NCBI GenBank assembly: GCA_964555055.1
Contig: CAZKQW010000003.1
Coordinates: 193,318 to 257,317, forward strand
Direction: 5' to 3'
From: GCA-016699445 sp964555055
GTDB lineage: Bacteria > UBA10199 > JACPAL01 > GCA-016699445
DNA: 64,000 nt
The notes beneath the pieces were generated by a model, which was not told the origin of the DNA, did no database searches, and was given only the letters and a program-made list of their open reading frames with translations. Shown in pieces: positions 52,894 through 60,992 of the stretch. The translations under genes and the position numbers were made by a program. Position 1 is the first letter of the stretch; each line of letters begins with the position of its first letter.

Positions 52894-53626
52894 GATCACC
52901 CTTCTCACACCTTCGAACCGTTCCGCGGAGGGATTGGCGATCGTCGGCCAAGCGATCCGAGACGCGTTGGAGAAAACGGGCCCCAAAATCCCCGACGTCG
53001 AATGGATCGTCGGCGCCCCGCGAAAACCGCCGTCATTGCCTTACGCGTACTCTTGGGTGGAAGACCCTCCGAGGGAAGATGGGGATTATTGGGTTTTGAA
53101 TAAGCTCTATAATCGGATGATCGCGAAAGCGTCCGGCGAGCTTTTGGTTTCGGTGCAGGATTTCACGTCCTTCGAACCCGAGGGGCTCTTGAAGTTTTGG
53201 CTCCATTACCGGGCGAATCCAAAAGCCGTGGTGAGCGGCGTCGGCCATAAATACGCCGATCCGTCTTTCACGCGGCGGATCTGGGAGGATCCGCGGGTGC
53301 GGCCGGAGCTTCCCTCGATTTACCGGTGCCCGTTCGCCTTCATCGAAGGAAATTACTTGGCGGTCGCGAAGGCCGCTGTTTTGGACGTGGGCGGGTTTGA
53401 CGAGGCTTTGGACCGTTTCGCGGGAATGGATTGGTATTCGGTCTTGGATCGCCTCGATTTACGCGGCGGTTACGACTTCATGATCTCTCAAATCAACGTG
53501 TCCTACAGCGTGAATCATGAGCGCTATCCCGATTGGGAAGCGCGAAACGCCCTCCATGGTCCCTACCAACAGCGGAGGAAAGTTTACCTTGGAGTTGATT
53601 GGGTCGCTAGTTCCCGATCCGAGTAG
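52877..53626 (+). CDS. GT-A fold glycosyltransferase-like protein (GT2 type)
   Basis: A 249-residue protein. ITLLTPSNRS opens the fold; NRMIAKASGELLVSVQDFTSFEP places an Asp where the DxD metal site is expected, and GNYLAVAKAAVLDVGGFDEALDRFAGMDWYSVLDRL (seen as GNYLAVAK, VGGFDE, GMDW) is the acceptor-side signature of family 2 enzymes. Substrate unknown. The DxD is reduced to QDF, so the site is slightly unusual. It begins inside the methyltransferase end, so the two are coupled; surface polysaccharide decoration is a fair guess. Confidence 0.68.
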   Translation: MPPPPKITLLTPSNRSAEGLAIVGQAIRDALEKTGPKIPDVEWIVGAPRKPPSLPYAYSWVEDPPREDGDYWVLNKLYNRMIAKASGELLVSVQDFTSFEPEGLLKFWLHYRANPKAVVSGVGHKYADPSFTRRIWEDPRVRPELPSIYRCPFAFIEGNYLAVAKAAVLDVGGFDEALDRFAGMDWYSVLDRLDLRGGYDFMISQINVSYSVNHERYPDWEARNALHGPYQQRRKVYLGVDWVASSRSE

Positions 53627-53693
53627 GGTATCGCTTCGATTTTCCGAAACTCCCCTAGGGACTTCCCGAAGATTCCCTTCAAAAGGAGTCCTC

Positions 53694-55076
53694 ATGTCAT
53701 ACGCACTTCCCCCATCCTTCGCCGCCGCCAGGAAGGCCGTCTGCGTCTTCGATTATAACGGTACTTTGTTTCCCGGGCGGTCGGACCATGCGTTCCTTGA
53801 TTGGCTCGGCCAAAACCACCCGGACTCGGGGACCAAAGGGGCCTTCAGAGACGAGAACAAGACCCGCTTTCGAAGCGACCCGGGAGCCGTCTTAATGGAG
53901 ATTCAAGACTTTTGGGCGGGCGAAGGAAGGGCGATTTTCGAAAAGTTCCGTGTGGAGGGGCAGCTTAATAAACGGTTCTCGCCGGGAGTCGGCGATTTCT
54001 GGGCCTGGAGGCGCGCGAACGAAAATTCCCTCTGCGTCGCCAGCACGGGAATGCGTCCTTACGTCGAAGGGGCTCTGGACGTTCTCTGGCCCGATCACGT
54101 CGTCATGAATAGGGACTTTTGGCCTCTGGCCGTCGGGAACAAGGCCGATAAGGTGAGGCGGTTGGCGGAGGTCCTGTCGGCCGCGGGCCTAGATCCCTTC
54201 TCGGTCTTTACCGACGATCCGGGAGAGCCGATGGTGGGCGGATTTCTTTGGAACGAGATTAACGTCGTGGGAACCAAGACGGCTCCTGAAGAGTTAAAGT
54301 TCCAGAGGGTAGACCCTCTCCAAAGAAAGACCGATACCCCCGAGTGCGTGAAGCTTTATACGGACATGGTTTTGAGGGGCGAAACGCCTCGGGAAAACCG
54401 CGTAAACTATTACTATCAGTGGGTCTTGAGGATCCAGGCCGATAAAGCCATCCAGGAAGTTTTCAACGTATTTTCAGAGGGCCGGGAAGTCGCGGATACC
54501 TTTTGGCTATGGCAACTTCTGGGTGGCGCTGGGCTCTTTCTATCCGAACCCGCTTCCATCCAGGAAGAAATCCTCAGAGGCATCGGGAGTCTGATCCCGG
54601 ATTTCGGGGGTTACTGCTGGAAACTCTATAAGGTTCTGGGTTCCCTCCCCGGGGACGATAAAACCCCTCTGCTGCGCGTCTTGCCGAAACCTCGGTTCGT
54701 CGCGATCGTCCTGGTCACGCGGAACGAGGGAAAAGAAGTTTTCATCACCCAAAGAGCCCGGGGCGATTTCCAGGGATCCTGGAGCCTCACGAGCGGGAAC
54801 GGCGCTTCGAGATTCTTGGAAAACCCCATCGACGCCGCAGGGTATGAAGTGCTGGGGGACTTGGAGTGCAAGACGCGGAATATGACCTTTATGAAGGCAG
54901 AGCTTCGCGATCCCGCCGACCCTAAATCCCTACCTATTTATGTTTATCGGTGTGAAATCGATGGGGAGCCAAAGTTAAATCCCCGATTCGTCTCCGCGGG
55001 ACGATGGGTGTCACGGGAAGAAGCGCTGACGCTTCCGATGGCTTTCGGCCATGAGGAGTACGTGGCTTTGCGTTAG
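53694..55076 (+). CDS. HAD-like and degenerate Nudix-like two-domain protein
   Basis: A 460-residue protein. AAAGGAG precedes the ATG at 53694; the open frame starts earlier, within the glycosyltransferase, which I reject. Residues 15-230 look like a HAD phosphatase: VFDYNGTLF carries motif I with Asn replacing the second Asp (DxN rather than DxD), and FTDDPGEPM is a motif IV candidate. After a helical middle, residues about 335-460 resemble a Nudix fold (FVAIVLVTRNEGKEVFITQRARGDFQGSW). The REx2EE Nudix helix is not recognisable. So both catalytic sites look altered. Function unknown. Its stop overlaps the convergent ilvE stop. Confidence 0.6.
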   Translation: MSYALPPSFAAARKAVCVFDYNGTLFPGRSDHAFLDWLGQNHPDSGTKGAFRDENKTRFRSDPGAVLMEIQDFWAGEGRAIFEKFRVEGQLNKRFSPGVGDFWAWRRANENSLCVASTGMRPYVEGALDVLWPDHVVMNRDFWPLAVGNKADKVRRLAEVLSAAGLDPFSVFTDDPGEPMVGGFLWNEINVVGTKTAPEELKFQRVDPLQRKTDTPECVKLYTDMVLRGETPRENRVNYYYQWVLRIQADKAIQEVFNVFSEGREVADTFWLWQLLGGAGLFLSEPASIQEEILRGIGSLIPDFGGYCWKLYKVLGSLPGDDKTPLLRVLPKPRFVAIVLVTRNEGKEVFITQRARGDFQGSWSLTSGNGASRFLENPIDAAGYEVLGDLECKTRNMTFMKAELRDPADPKSLPIYVYRCEIDGEPKLNPRFVSAGRWVSREEALTLPMAFGHEEYVALR

Positions 55077-55987
55077 ACGACGTCCAACCATTGGGCGTAT
55101 TTTTCATTCTCGCCCTTCACGATCGAGAAGAAGATCTCCTGGATTTTTTGCGTGATCGGACCGGGCTTGCCGGGTCCGATTTGGCGGTCGTCGATTTCGC
55201 GGACCGGCGTGATCTCGGCGGCCGTGCCGGTGAGGAAGACTTCGTCGGCCAGGTAGAGCTCGTCGCGGGTGAATTTCTGTTCCCGCACTTCGATCTTCAA
55301 GTCCCCGAAGATCTGGATCAGCGACGCGCGCGTGATGCCGTCCAGGATGGACGCGCCCGTGGGCGTCGTGCGCACGATGCCGTTCTTCACGATGAAGATA
55401 TTCTCCCCCGTCGCCTCGGCCACGTAGCCGTCCGTATCCAGAAGAATGGCCTCGTCGTAACCGGCTTTGAGCGCTTCGCGCTTGGCCATGATGGAGTTCA
55501 CGTAGTTGGCGGCGGCTTTGGCCTTGTTCAAGGTCGAGCCCACGTGATGGCGGTCGAAGGAGGAAATCTTGCAGCGGATGCCTTTTTTCAGGCCTTCTTC
55601 GCCTAAATACGTGCCCCAAGGCCAGGCGGCGATCGCCACGCGGATGGGGTTGTGCACGGCGTGAAGGCCCATTTCGCCGTCGCCGATGAAGGCGATGGGA
55701 CGCATGTAACCGTGCTTGAGCTTATTCACGCGCAGGACTTCACGGTGGGCCTCCAGGATCTGCTCGCGCGTGAAGGGGATCTGCATCATGAGGATGTGCG
55801 CCGAATCGAAAAGGCGGTCGATGTGCTCCTTCAGCTTGAAGATCGCCGTGCCCTTCTTGCCTTCGTAAGCACGGATGCCTTCGAAGACGGCCATGCCGTA
55901 ATGCAGGGCGTGGGTGAGGATGTGGACGTTCGCGTCCTCCCACTTCACCATTTTCCCGTCGAGCCAGATGAATTCCGTTTTTTGCAT
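55073..55987 (-). CDS. ilvE: Branched-chain amino acid aminotransferase
   Basis: A 304-residue class IV aminotransferase of normal length. IWLDGKMVKWEDANVHILTHALHYGMAVFEGIRAY is the N-terminal family block (seen as VHILTHALHYG and VFEGIRAY), STLNKAKAAANY contains the pyridoxal phosphate Lys, and EATGENIFIV is the conserved Glu-containing strand. It transfers amino groups between glutamate and the keto acids of Leu, Ile and Val. mtnA lies nine bases upstream on the same strand, so the two, possibly with the LysE gene, form an operon. Confidence 0.95.
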   Translation of the reverse strand: MQKTEFIWLDGKMVKWEDANVHILTHALHYGMAVFEGIRAYEGKKGTAIFKLKEHIDRLFDSAHILMMQIPFTREQILEAHREVLRVNKLKHGYMRPIAFIGDGEMGLHAVHNPIRVAIAAWPWGTYLGEEGLKKGIRCKISSFDRHHVGSTLNKAKAAANYVNSIMAKREALKAGYDEAILLDTDGYVAEATGENIFIVKNGIVRTTPTGASILDGITRASLIQIFGDLKIEVREQKFTRDELYLADEVFLTGTAAEITPVREIDDRQIGPGKPGPITQKIQEIFFSIVKGENEKYAQWLDVV

Positions 55988-55996
55988 AAAATAACC

Positions 55997-57031
55997 TTAA
56001 AATAGTTTCTTTAAATTCTCCGCATAAGGCGCTTTAACGATTCCCTTTTCCGTAATGATCGCGGTGACGAGGCTATGGGGGGTCACATCAAAGGCTGGGT
56101 TTCTCACGGCGATACCGTCCGGCGCGACGCGCTGTCTATAGAAATTTGTCACCTCCTCGGGGCTCCGTTCTTCAATTGGGATTTGGTCTCCCGTAGGGCA
56201 GCGGATGTCGATCGTCGAGAGGGGGGCCGCCACGTAGAAGGGGATGTCGTGCTCCTTCGCCAGGATGGCGACGTTGTAGGTGCCGATCTTGTTGGCGACG
56301 TCCCCGTTGGCGGCGATCCGGTCGGCGCCGACGATGACGGCGTGGATCTTCTTCTGCCTCATGATGCTGGCCGCCATGTTGTCGGTGATGAGGGTCGTGG
56401 GGATTTGGTTCTTCGTCAGCTCCCAAGCCGTGAGGCGCGCGCCTTGGAGGAAGGGCCTCGTCTCGTCGGCGTAGACGTCGATCGTCTTGCCGGCGGCTTT
56501 CGCGGAATAGACCACACCCAAGGCCGTGCCCCAACCCGCCGTCGCGAGGGCGCCGGCATTGCAGTGCGTGAGGACGGTGTCGCCGGACCTGAGCAAAGTT
56601 TGGCCGAAATCCCCCATCCGGCGGTTGGTGGCGATGTCCTCTTCCAGGATCGCGATGGCTTCCTTCTTCAACTCCTGTTTGATCTCGGCGATGGGCAGGT
56701 GTCTGACGGCCTCGAGCTTCCCTTTCATGCGCTCGATCCCCCAACGCAGGTTGACGGCCGTGGGACGCGTGGCGAGGAGGACGTCGCAGACGTGATCTAG
56801 CTTCTGCCGAAATGCCGCGAAGTCCTTCGTGTCGATCCCGAGGGCTCCTTGGGCCACGCCCATGGCGGCAGCGACGCCGATCGCGGGGGCGCCCCGAATG
56901 ACCATAGTCTTGATCGCGTCCGCGACCTGCTTATAGTCCGTGCACTCGACGTAGGTCTCCTCGAGGGGAAGCACGCGTTGGTCGATCATGACGACTTTGT
57001 CGTCGCGCCATTCGATGGTTTTGACGTTCAT
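55997..57031 (-). CDS. mtnA: S-methyl-5-thioribose-1-phosphate isomerase MtnA
   Basis: A 344-residue enzyme of the methionine salvage pathway that converts methylthioribose-1-phosphate to methylthioribulose-1-phosphate. VIRGAPAIGVAAAMG, LTHCNAGALATAGWGTALGV and GADRIAANGDVANKIGTYN, with catalytic Cys and Asp, are all present. It is followed by ilvE after nine bases; ilvE-type aminotransferases can complete methionine salvage from the keto acid, which makes the pairing sensible. LysE-type gene lies ten bases upstream. Confidence 0.95.
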   Translation of the reverse strand: MNVKTIEWRDDKVVMIDQRVLPLEETYVECTDYKQVADAIKTMVIRGAPAIGVAAAMGVAQGALGIDTKDFAAFRQKLDHVCDVLLATRPTAVNLRWGIERMKGKLEAVRHLPIAEIKQELKKEAIAILEEDIATNRRMGDFGQTLLRSGDTVLTHCNAGALATAGWGTALGVVYSAKAAGKTIDVYADETRPFLQGARLTAWELTKNQIPTTLITDNMAASIMRQKKIHAVIVGADRIAANGDVANKIGTYNVAILAKEHDIPFYVAAPLSTIDIRCPTGDQIPIEERSPEEVTNFYRQRVAPDGIAVRNPAFDVTPHSLVTAIITEKGIVKAPYAENLKKLF

Positions 57032-57041
57032 GGGAAGATCC

Positions 57042-57698
57042 TTATTTAATGAGAGTTTGAAGCCTATCTATAAACGAACCGAAACGCGGGACAACGGAAA
57101 AAAAGGCGAGGGCGATGAGAATCGCGCCGATGACCTGTTGGATGCGCTGTTCCACGACGGGCGATAATTTATTCTTCAAGGGACTGGAAAGGACGACCAT
57201 GAGCGTCCACCAGAGGAGGCTGCCGGTGAAGACGCCGAAGGCGATTTCCACATATTGGATCTTGCGGACATCCACCGGGATCAAATCCGACCCGGCGAAG
57301 AGGGCTCCGAAGGCGAGGATCGTCATGGGGTTCATCAACGTCAGCAAAAACGTCGATAATAGATCCCACAGATAGCGATTGGCGAAATTCGCCGTCAGCA
57401 CTTCCTCGGCCTTCACTTCGCGTTTTTTCTTGAGCAGAAAGACGAGGCCGACGACGGCCAGGACGATGCCGCCGAAGGGTCGGATGAAATGCTTGGCGTT
57501 CCCGTAATTTTCGATCAGGGCGACCAAGCCCATCGCGGCCAAGAGCCCGAACACCCCGTCGGCTAAGGCGGCGCCCAACCCGCTGACGAGGCCGCGCACG
57601 TATCCCATCGTGATGCTGCGTTGGATAATAAGGAGCCCTACCGGCCCGACGGGAATCGCGACCATCCATCCGAGGAAACAGGCTTTTTGGAAGAGCAT
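57042..57698 (-). CDS. LysE-type amino acid exporter
   Basis: A 218-residue membrane protein with about six helices and the LysE/RhtB N-terminal block (IPVGPVGLLIIQRSITMGYVRGLVSGLGAALADGVFG, seen as VGPVGLLIIQRS and GLGAALADG). LTLMNPMTILAFGALFAG is the second family signature. It probably exports an amino acid or related metabolite; given ilvE and mtnA in the same run, a branched or sulfur amino acid is plausible, but this is inference. The AT-rich 57699-57825 gap before it holds a short dyad TTAAGAA-N5-TTCTTAA at 57782-57800. Confidence 0.85.
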   Translation of the reverse strand: MLFQKACFLGWMVAIPVGPVGLLIIQRSITMGYVRGLVSGLGAALADGVFGLLAAMGLVALIENYGNAKHFIRPFGGIVLAVVGLVFLLKKKREVKAEEVLTANFANRYLWDLLSTFLLTLMNPMTILAFGALFAGSDLIPVDVRKIQYVEIAFGVFTGSLLWWTLMVVLSSPLKNKLSPVVEQRIQQVIGAILIALAFFSVVPRFGSFIDRLQTLIK

Positions 57699-57825
57699 CT
57701 CAACCTCTGGTTTAATGGGTAAATAAGGCTAAAAAACGCATAATAAAGCTAATAAAAAGACTATTAAGTAATCGAAATAATTTAAGAATATATTTCTTAA
57801 GGTGCTAATTTAGTCTGAAATATCA

Positions 57826-59460
57826 CTAATTACTTAAATGCCAAATACCACCCTTTCTAGGCCCCTTAAAAATGAGCTTACCTTCTTTTTTAAGTTCTTG
57901 GAGGATATTAGATAAATCTTTCGGATTGTATTCGGGAAAACCGCTTAACAAATCTTCACGCCTTGATGGCTTCCCTTTTCGGATATGATTTAGAATTAAT
58001 TCTTTAACTTGGTTTCTGAGCAGTCCCTCTATCCTAGTATGTTTCCCGCTTTGTCCTACTGACTCGTAATATTGATGTGATAAAATGTACTTTATCCCTC
58101 GTCCCTTACCCACTTTCTGTATAATACCTGCTTCTAAGAATTTCTTTTTAAAAATTGGGTTGGTAATTTTGTGGGTAGACCTGACTTTTTCTAATTCTAT
58201 AATTTCATGAATGTCTAATGAGATCTGCTTATCATTAAGTGTTTTCGATAAAAAAAGGATGAAAGACTTGTCTTGGATCTGGGCAGGAATTTCGATCACT
58301 ACGGAAGATGAATCGCTTTTTGAAAGGTTGGGCATGCCCTTTCCATCCTTAATACATTGTGCAAAAATATAATCGATTCCTTGACCCGATCTTTCAATAA
58401 GTCCGACTTTTTCTAATGCATCGGCAAGGCGACGATTCCTCCAGTCCTTTTTGTCGATGATATTTTCCGGTGTAATGCCGGGTAAAAGTCCTCCTGGGCT
58501 TTGAATGGTCATTCTTTTAGGGTTTGCAGTAATAAAAATTGAACTTCCAGGTATCGTGTAATCTCGGTGGGCAATGGCATTAAGCCAAGCCTCTCGAATC
58601 GATTGCTCATCGAAAGCCATAACTTCTTTTTGAAAAAGACCGGCTTGATAAGGAATTCGAAAGTTACGAGAGTTTATGACCTGCCAAATAACCTCATGAA
58701 CCTTAAAATAAGGCTCATGCCATGTCTGTCTAAAGTCATGGTGAATCTGTTCTAGGGTATTTCTCCATTCAAAAATGATTTCCGTATTCGGTAAAAGTTT
58801 ATCGAGTAGAGACTTTTTCCCAAGCAGTATAAGACATGCATAATTAATTTTCTTATTTTCAATCAGATTCAAATGATCCAGAATTTTGTCTGCACTGAAC
58901 TCCAAAATTTCGGGTCTCTTTTTCTTTTCCGCCCATATATGTCTTAAATTGTGGAAGGCCTCAGCATCGAGGTCGGTAATATTAAGGCCATCGACAACTT
59001 TTGATGTAAAGTCAGGCTGTACTTCATTGAGAATTTCACGAGATTTGTGGTCATCCATTTCGGCCAATGATTCACCCATTCTAATAGGGTAGGTAAACTT
59101 GTCATCTTTTCCACCTGATTTAACGCGTTTCCCACAAGGGTGTCGTGGAATGTGAAAAATAAGGGTCCGGGCTTCCTTATAAAAGAATTCTTCTACATCT
59201 ACATGTATTCCGATTCTTTTCCAAATTTCGTGGGATAATTTATTATAGGTTCCTTGACAAAATGTAGTTCCGCGAACTTCTCTTGGCTTTTCAAGAACTC
59301 CTAGGATGAGCTTACCCCCATCTTCATTGGAGATAGCTGCGCAATAGTCAAAAAGAGAACCTCGTTTATTATCAAAATTTGATGAAGCTAGCTTAAATTC
59401 TAAATCGGGATTCTCTATTTGCCGTAACCAACCCTCAAATTGTTCAACGTTGGTTTTCAT
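57826..59460 (-). CDS. AlbA_2/Schlafen-type ATP-binding protein, AT-rich
   Basis: A 544-residue protein. The N-terminus (PDLEFKLASS, YCAAISNEDGGKLILGV) is the AlbA_2/Schlafen domain. A GHKL-type ATP-binding region follows (REAWLNAIAHRDY, RMTIQSPGGLLPGITPENI, GLIERSGQGIDYIF), then two winged-helix segments toward the end (SRREDLLSGFPEYNPKDLSNILQELKKEGKLIF in two blocks). Such proteins are predicted regulators, and some occur with defence systems. One counted line is 27% GC, against about 57-60% for the genes on both sides, so it is almost certainly acquired. It stands alone between the mtnA unit and gatB. Confidence 0.82.
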   Translation of the reverse strand: MKTNVEQFEGWLRQIENPDLEFKLASSNFDNKRGSLFDYCAAISNEDGGKLILGVLEKPREVRGTTFCQGTYNKLSHEIWKRIGIHVDVEEFFYKEARTLIFHIPRHPCGKRVKSGGKDDKFTYPIRMGESLAEMDDHKSREILNEVQPDFTSKVVDGLNITDLDAEAFHNLRHIWAEKKKRPEILEFSADKILDHLNLIENKKINYACLILLGKKSLLDKLLPNTEIIFEWRNTLEQIHHDFRQTWHEPYFKVHEVIWQVINSRNFRIPYQAGLFQKEVMAFDEQSIREAWLNAIAHRDYTIPGSSIFITANPKRMTIQSPGGLLPGITPENIIDKKDWRNRRLADALEKVGLIERSGQGIDYIFAQCIKDGKGMPNLSKSDSSSVVIEIPAQIQDKSFILFLSKTLNDKQISLDIHEIIELEKVRSTHKITNPIFKKKFLEAGIIQKVGKGRGIKYILSHQYYESVGQSGKHTRIEGLLRNQVKELILNHIRKGKPSRREDLLSGFPEYNPKDLSNILQELKKEGKLIFKGPRKGGIWHLSN

Positions 59461-59498
59461 GAGTAATTCTCAATGACCATTGAGTATAAAAATTATAG

Positions 59499-60992
59499 CT
59501 AATGGGATAATTTCTTCTTCACCAATTCGTTGAGCTTGCCCGGATTGGCGCGGCCTTGGGTGGCCTTCATGACTTGGCCGACGAAGAAGCCCAAGAGTTT
59601 GTCGTTGCCGGCCTTGTAGCGCTCCACTTCCTTGGGGCTCGCGGCGATGATCTTATCGATCTCGGCTTCCAGGGCGCCGTCATCCGAGACTTGGGCCAGG
59701 CCTTCCTTCTCGACGACTTCTTTCGGCGAGAGGCCCGTCTCGAAGATCCTCGCGAGCACGGTCTTGGAGGCCGAGCCGCTGATGGCGCCGTCTTCGACGA
59801 GCTTTAAAGTCTCCGAGACGTGTTCGGGCTTGAGCAAGGTCGTGGCGATTTGGTTCTCGTCGGCCTTGATGAGGCGCATGTATTCGTTGATGACCCAGGC
59901 GGCGACCTTCTTGGATTGCTGGAAGCCCTCCAGGCACGCTTCGAAGAAGTCGGCTAATTTCTTCATGCTGGTCAGGATGTCGGCGTCGTAAGGCGTGAGT
60001 TGGTAATCGGTGACGAAGCGGGCTTTCTTGGCGTCCGGCAATTCGGGGATGTTTTTTTCGATAGCGCTTAGCCAGGATTCTTCCAAGACCAACGGAAGCA
60101 GGTCGGGATCGGGGAAGTACCGATAATCGTGCGCGTCTTCTTTACTTCGCATCGAATAGGTCTTTTCTTGGTCAGGATCCCAGAGGCGCGTCTCCTGGAC
60201 GATGCGTTCGCCGTTTTCGATCGCTTCTACTTGTCTTTGAGCCTCGTACTGGATCGCCTTTTCGATGTGGCGGAAGGAGTTCAGGTTCTTCGTCTCGGTG
60301 CGCGTGCCGAACTTGGCCTCGCCGACGGGCCGAACAGAGACGTTCGCGTCGCAACGGAGCGAGCCTTCCTCCATGTTGCCGTCGCAGACGCCCAGATAGA
60401 TCAGGATTTGGCGGAGCTTTTTCAAGTAAGCGACGGCTTCCTGGGGCGTGCGCATGTCGGGTTCGGAGACGATCTCTAGCAGAGGCACGCCGGCGCGGTT
60501 CAGGTCCACCCACGTGGCGTCGCTCGCGCGGTGCTCGGGATGTTCGTGCAGGAGCTTCCCCGCGTCCTCTTCGATATGGATGCGGGTAATGCCGAAAGTC
60601 TTCGTTTCCTTCGGGGCGTCCTTCTTGGAATCTGTCTCGACGTCGACGGTGAGCTGACCATGCTGGCAGATGGGAAGTTCGTATTGGGAGATCTGATAAC
60701 CTTTGGGGAGATCGGGGTAGAAATAATTCTTACGCGCGAAGACGCTCTTGCGCGCGATCGTCGATCGGGTGGCGAATCCCGCCTTCATCGCGAACTCCGC
60801 GACCTTTTTGTTGAGGACGGGCAAGACGCCCGGAAGCCCGAGACAGACGGGACAGGTGTTTTGGTTCGGCTCCTTCCCGAACTCGGTCGAACAGGCACAA
60901 AAAAGCTTGCTCCGCGTCAGCATTTGGGCGTGCACTTCCAGGCCGATCACCAGTTCGTATTTCCCTTTTTTGCCTTCGACGATGTACGTCAT
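59499..60992 (-). CDS. gatB: Asp-tRNA(Asn)/Glu-tRNA(Gln) amidotransferase subunit GatB
   Basis: A 497-residue subunit that activates and amidates Glu-tRNA(Gln) or Asp-tRNA(Asn). VIGLEVHAQMLTRSKLFC is the GatB opening, CPVCLGLPGVLPVLNK and the Zn cysteines follow, and the tRNA-binding C-terminal YqeY-like domain ends PGKLNELVKKKL. The open frame runs to 61571 but overlaps gatA; the ATG at 60992, overlapping the gatA stop as ATGA, gives normal length. Confidence 0.96.
   Translation of the reverse strand: MTYIVEGKKGKYELVIGLEVHAQMLTRSKLFCACSTEFGKEPNQNTCPVCLGLPGVLPVLNKKVAEFAMKAGFATRSTIARKSVFARKNYFYPDLPKGYQISQYELPICQHGQLTVDVETDSKKDAPKETKTFGITRIHIEEDAGKLLHEHPEHRASDATWVDLNRAGVPLLEIVSEPDMRTPQEAVAYLKKLRQILIYLGVCDGNMEEGSLRCDANVSVRPVGEAKFGTRTETKNLNSFRHIEKAIQYEAQRQVEAIENGERIVQETRLWDPDQEKTYSMRSKEDAHDYRYFPDPDLLPLVLEESWLSAIEKNIPELPDAKKARFVTDYQLTPYDADILTSMKKLADFFEACLEGFQQSKKVAAWVINEYMRLIKADENQIATTLLKPEHVSETLKLVEDGAISGSASKTVLARIFETGLSPKEVVEKEGLAQVSDDGALEAEIDKIIAASPKEVERYKAGNDKLLGFFVGQVMKATQGRANPGKLNELVKKKLSH

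Noticed and set aside
57782..57800. Palindrome TTAAGAA-N5-TTCTTAA as an operator
   Set aside because: It lies after the stop of the AlbA-type gene in very AT-rich DNA where such dyads arise easily; no second copy was seen.
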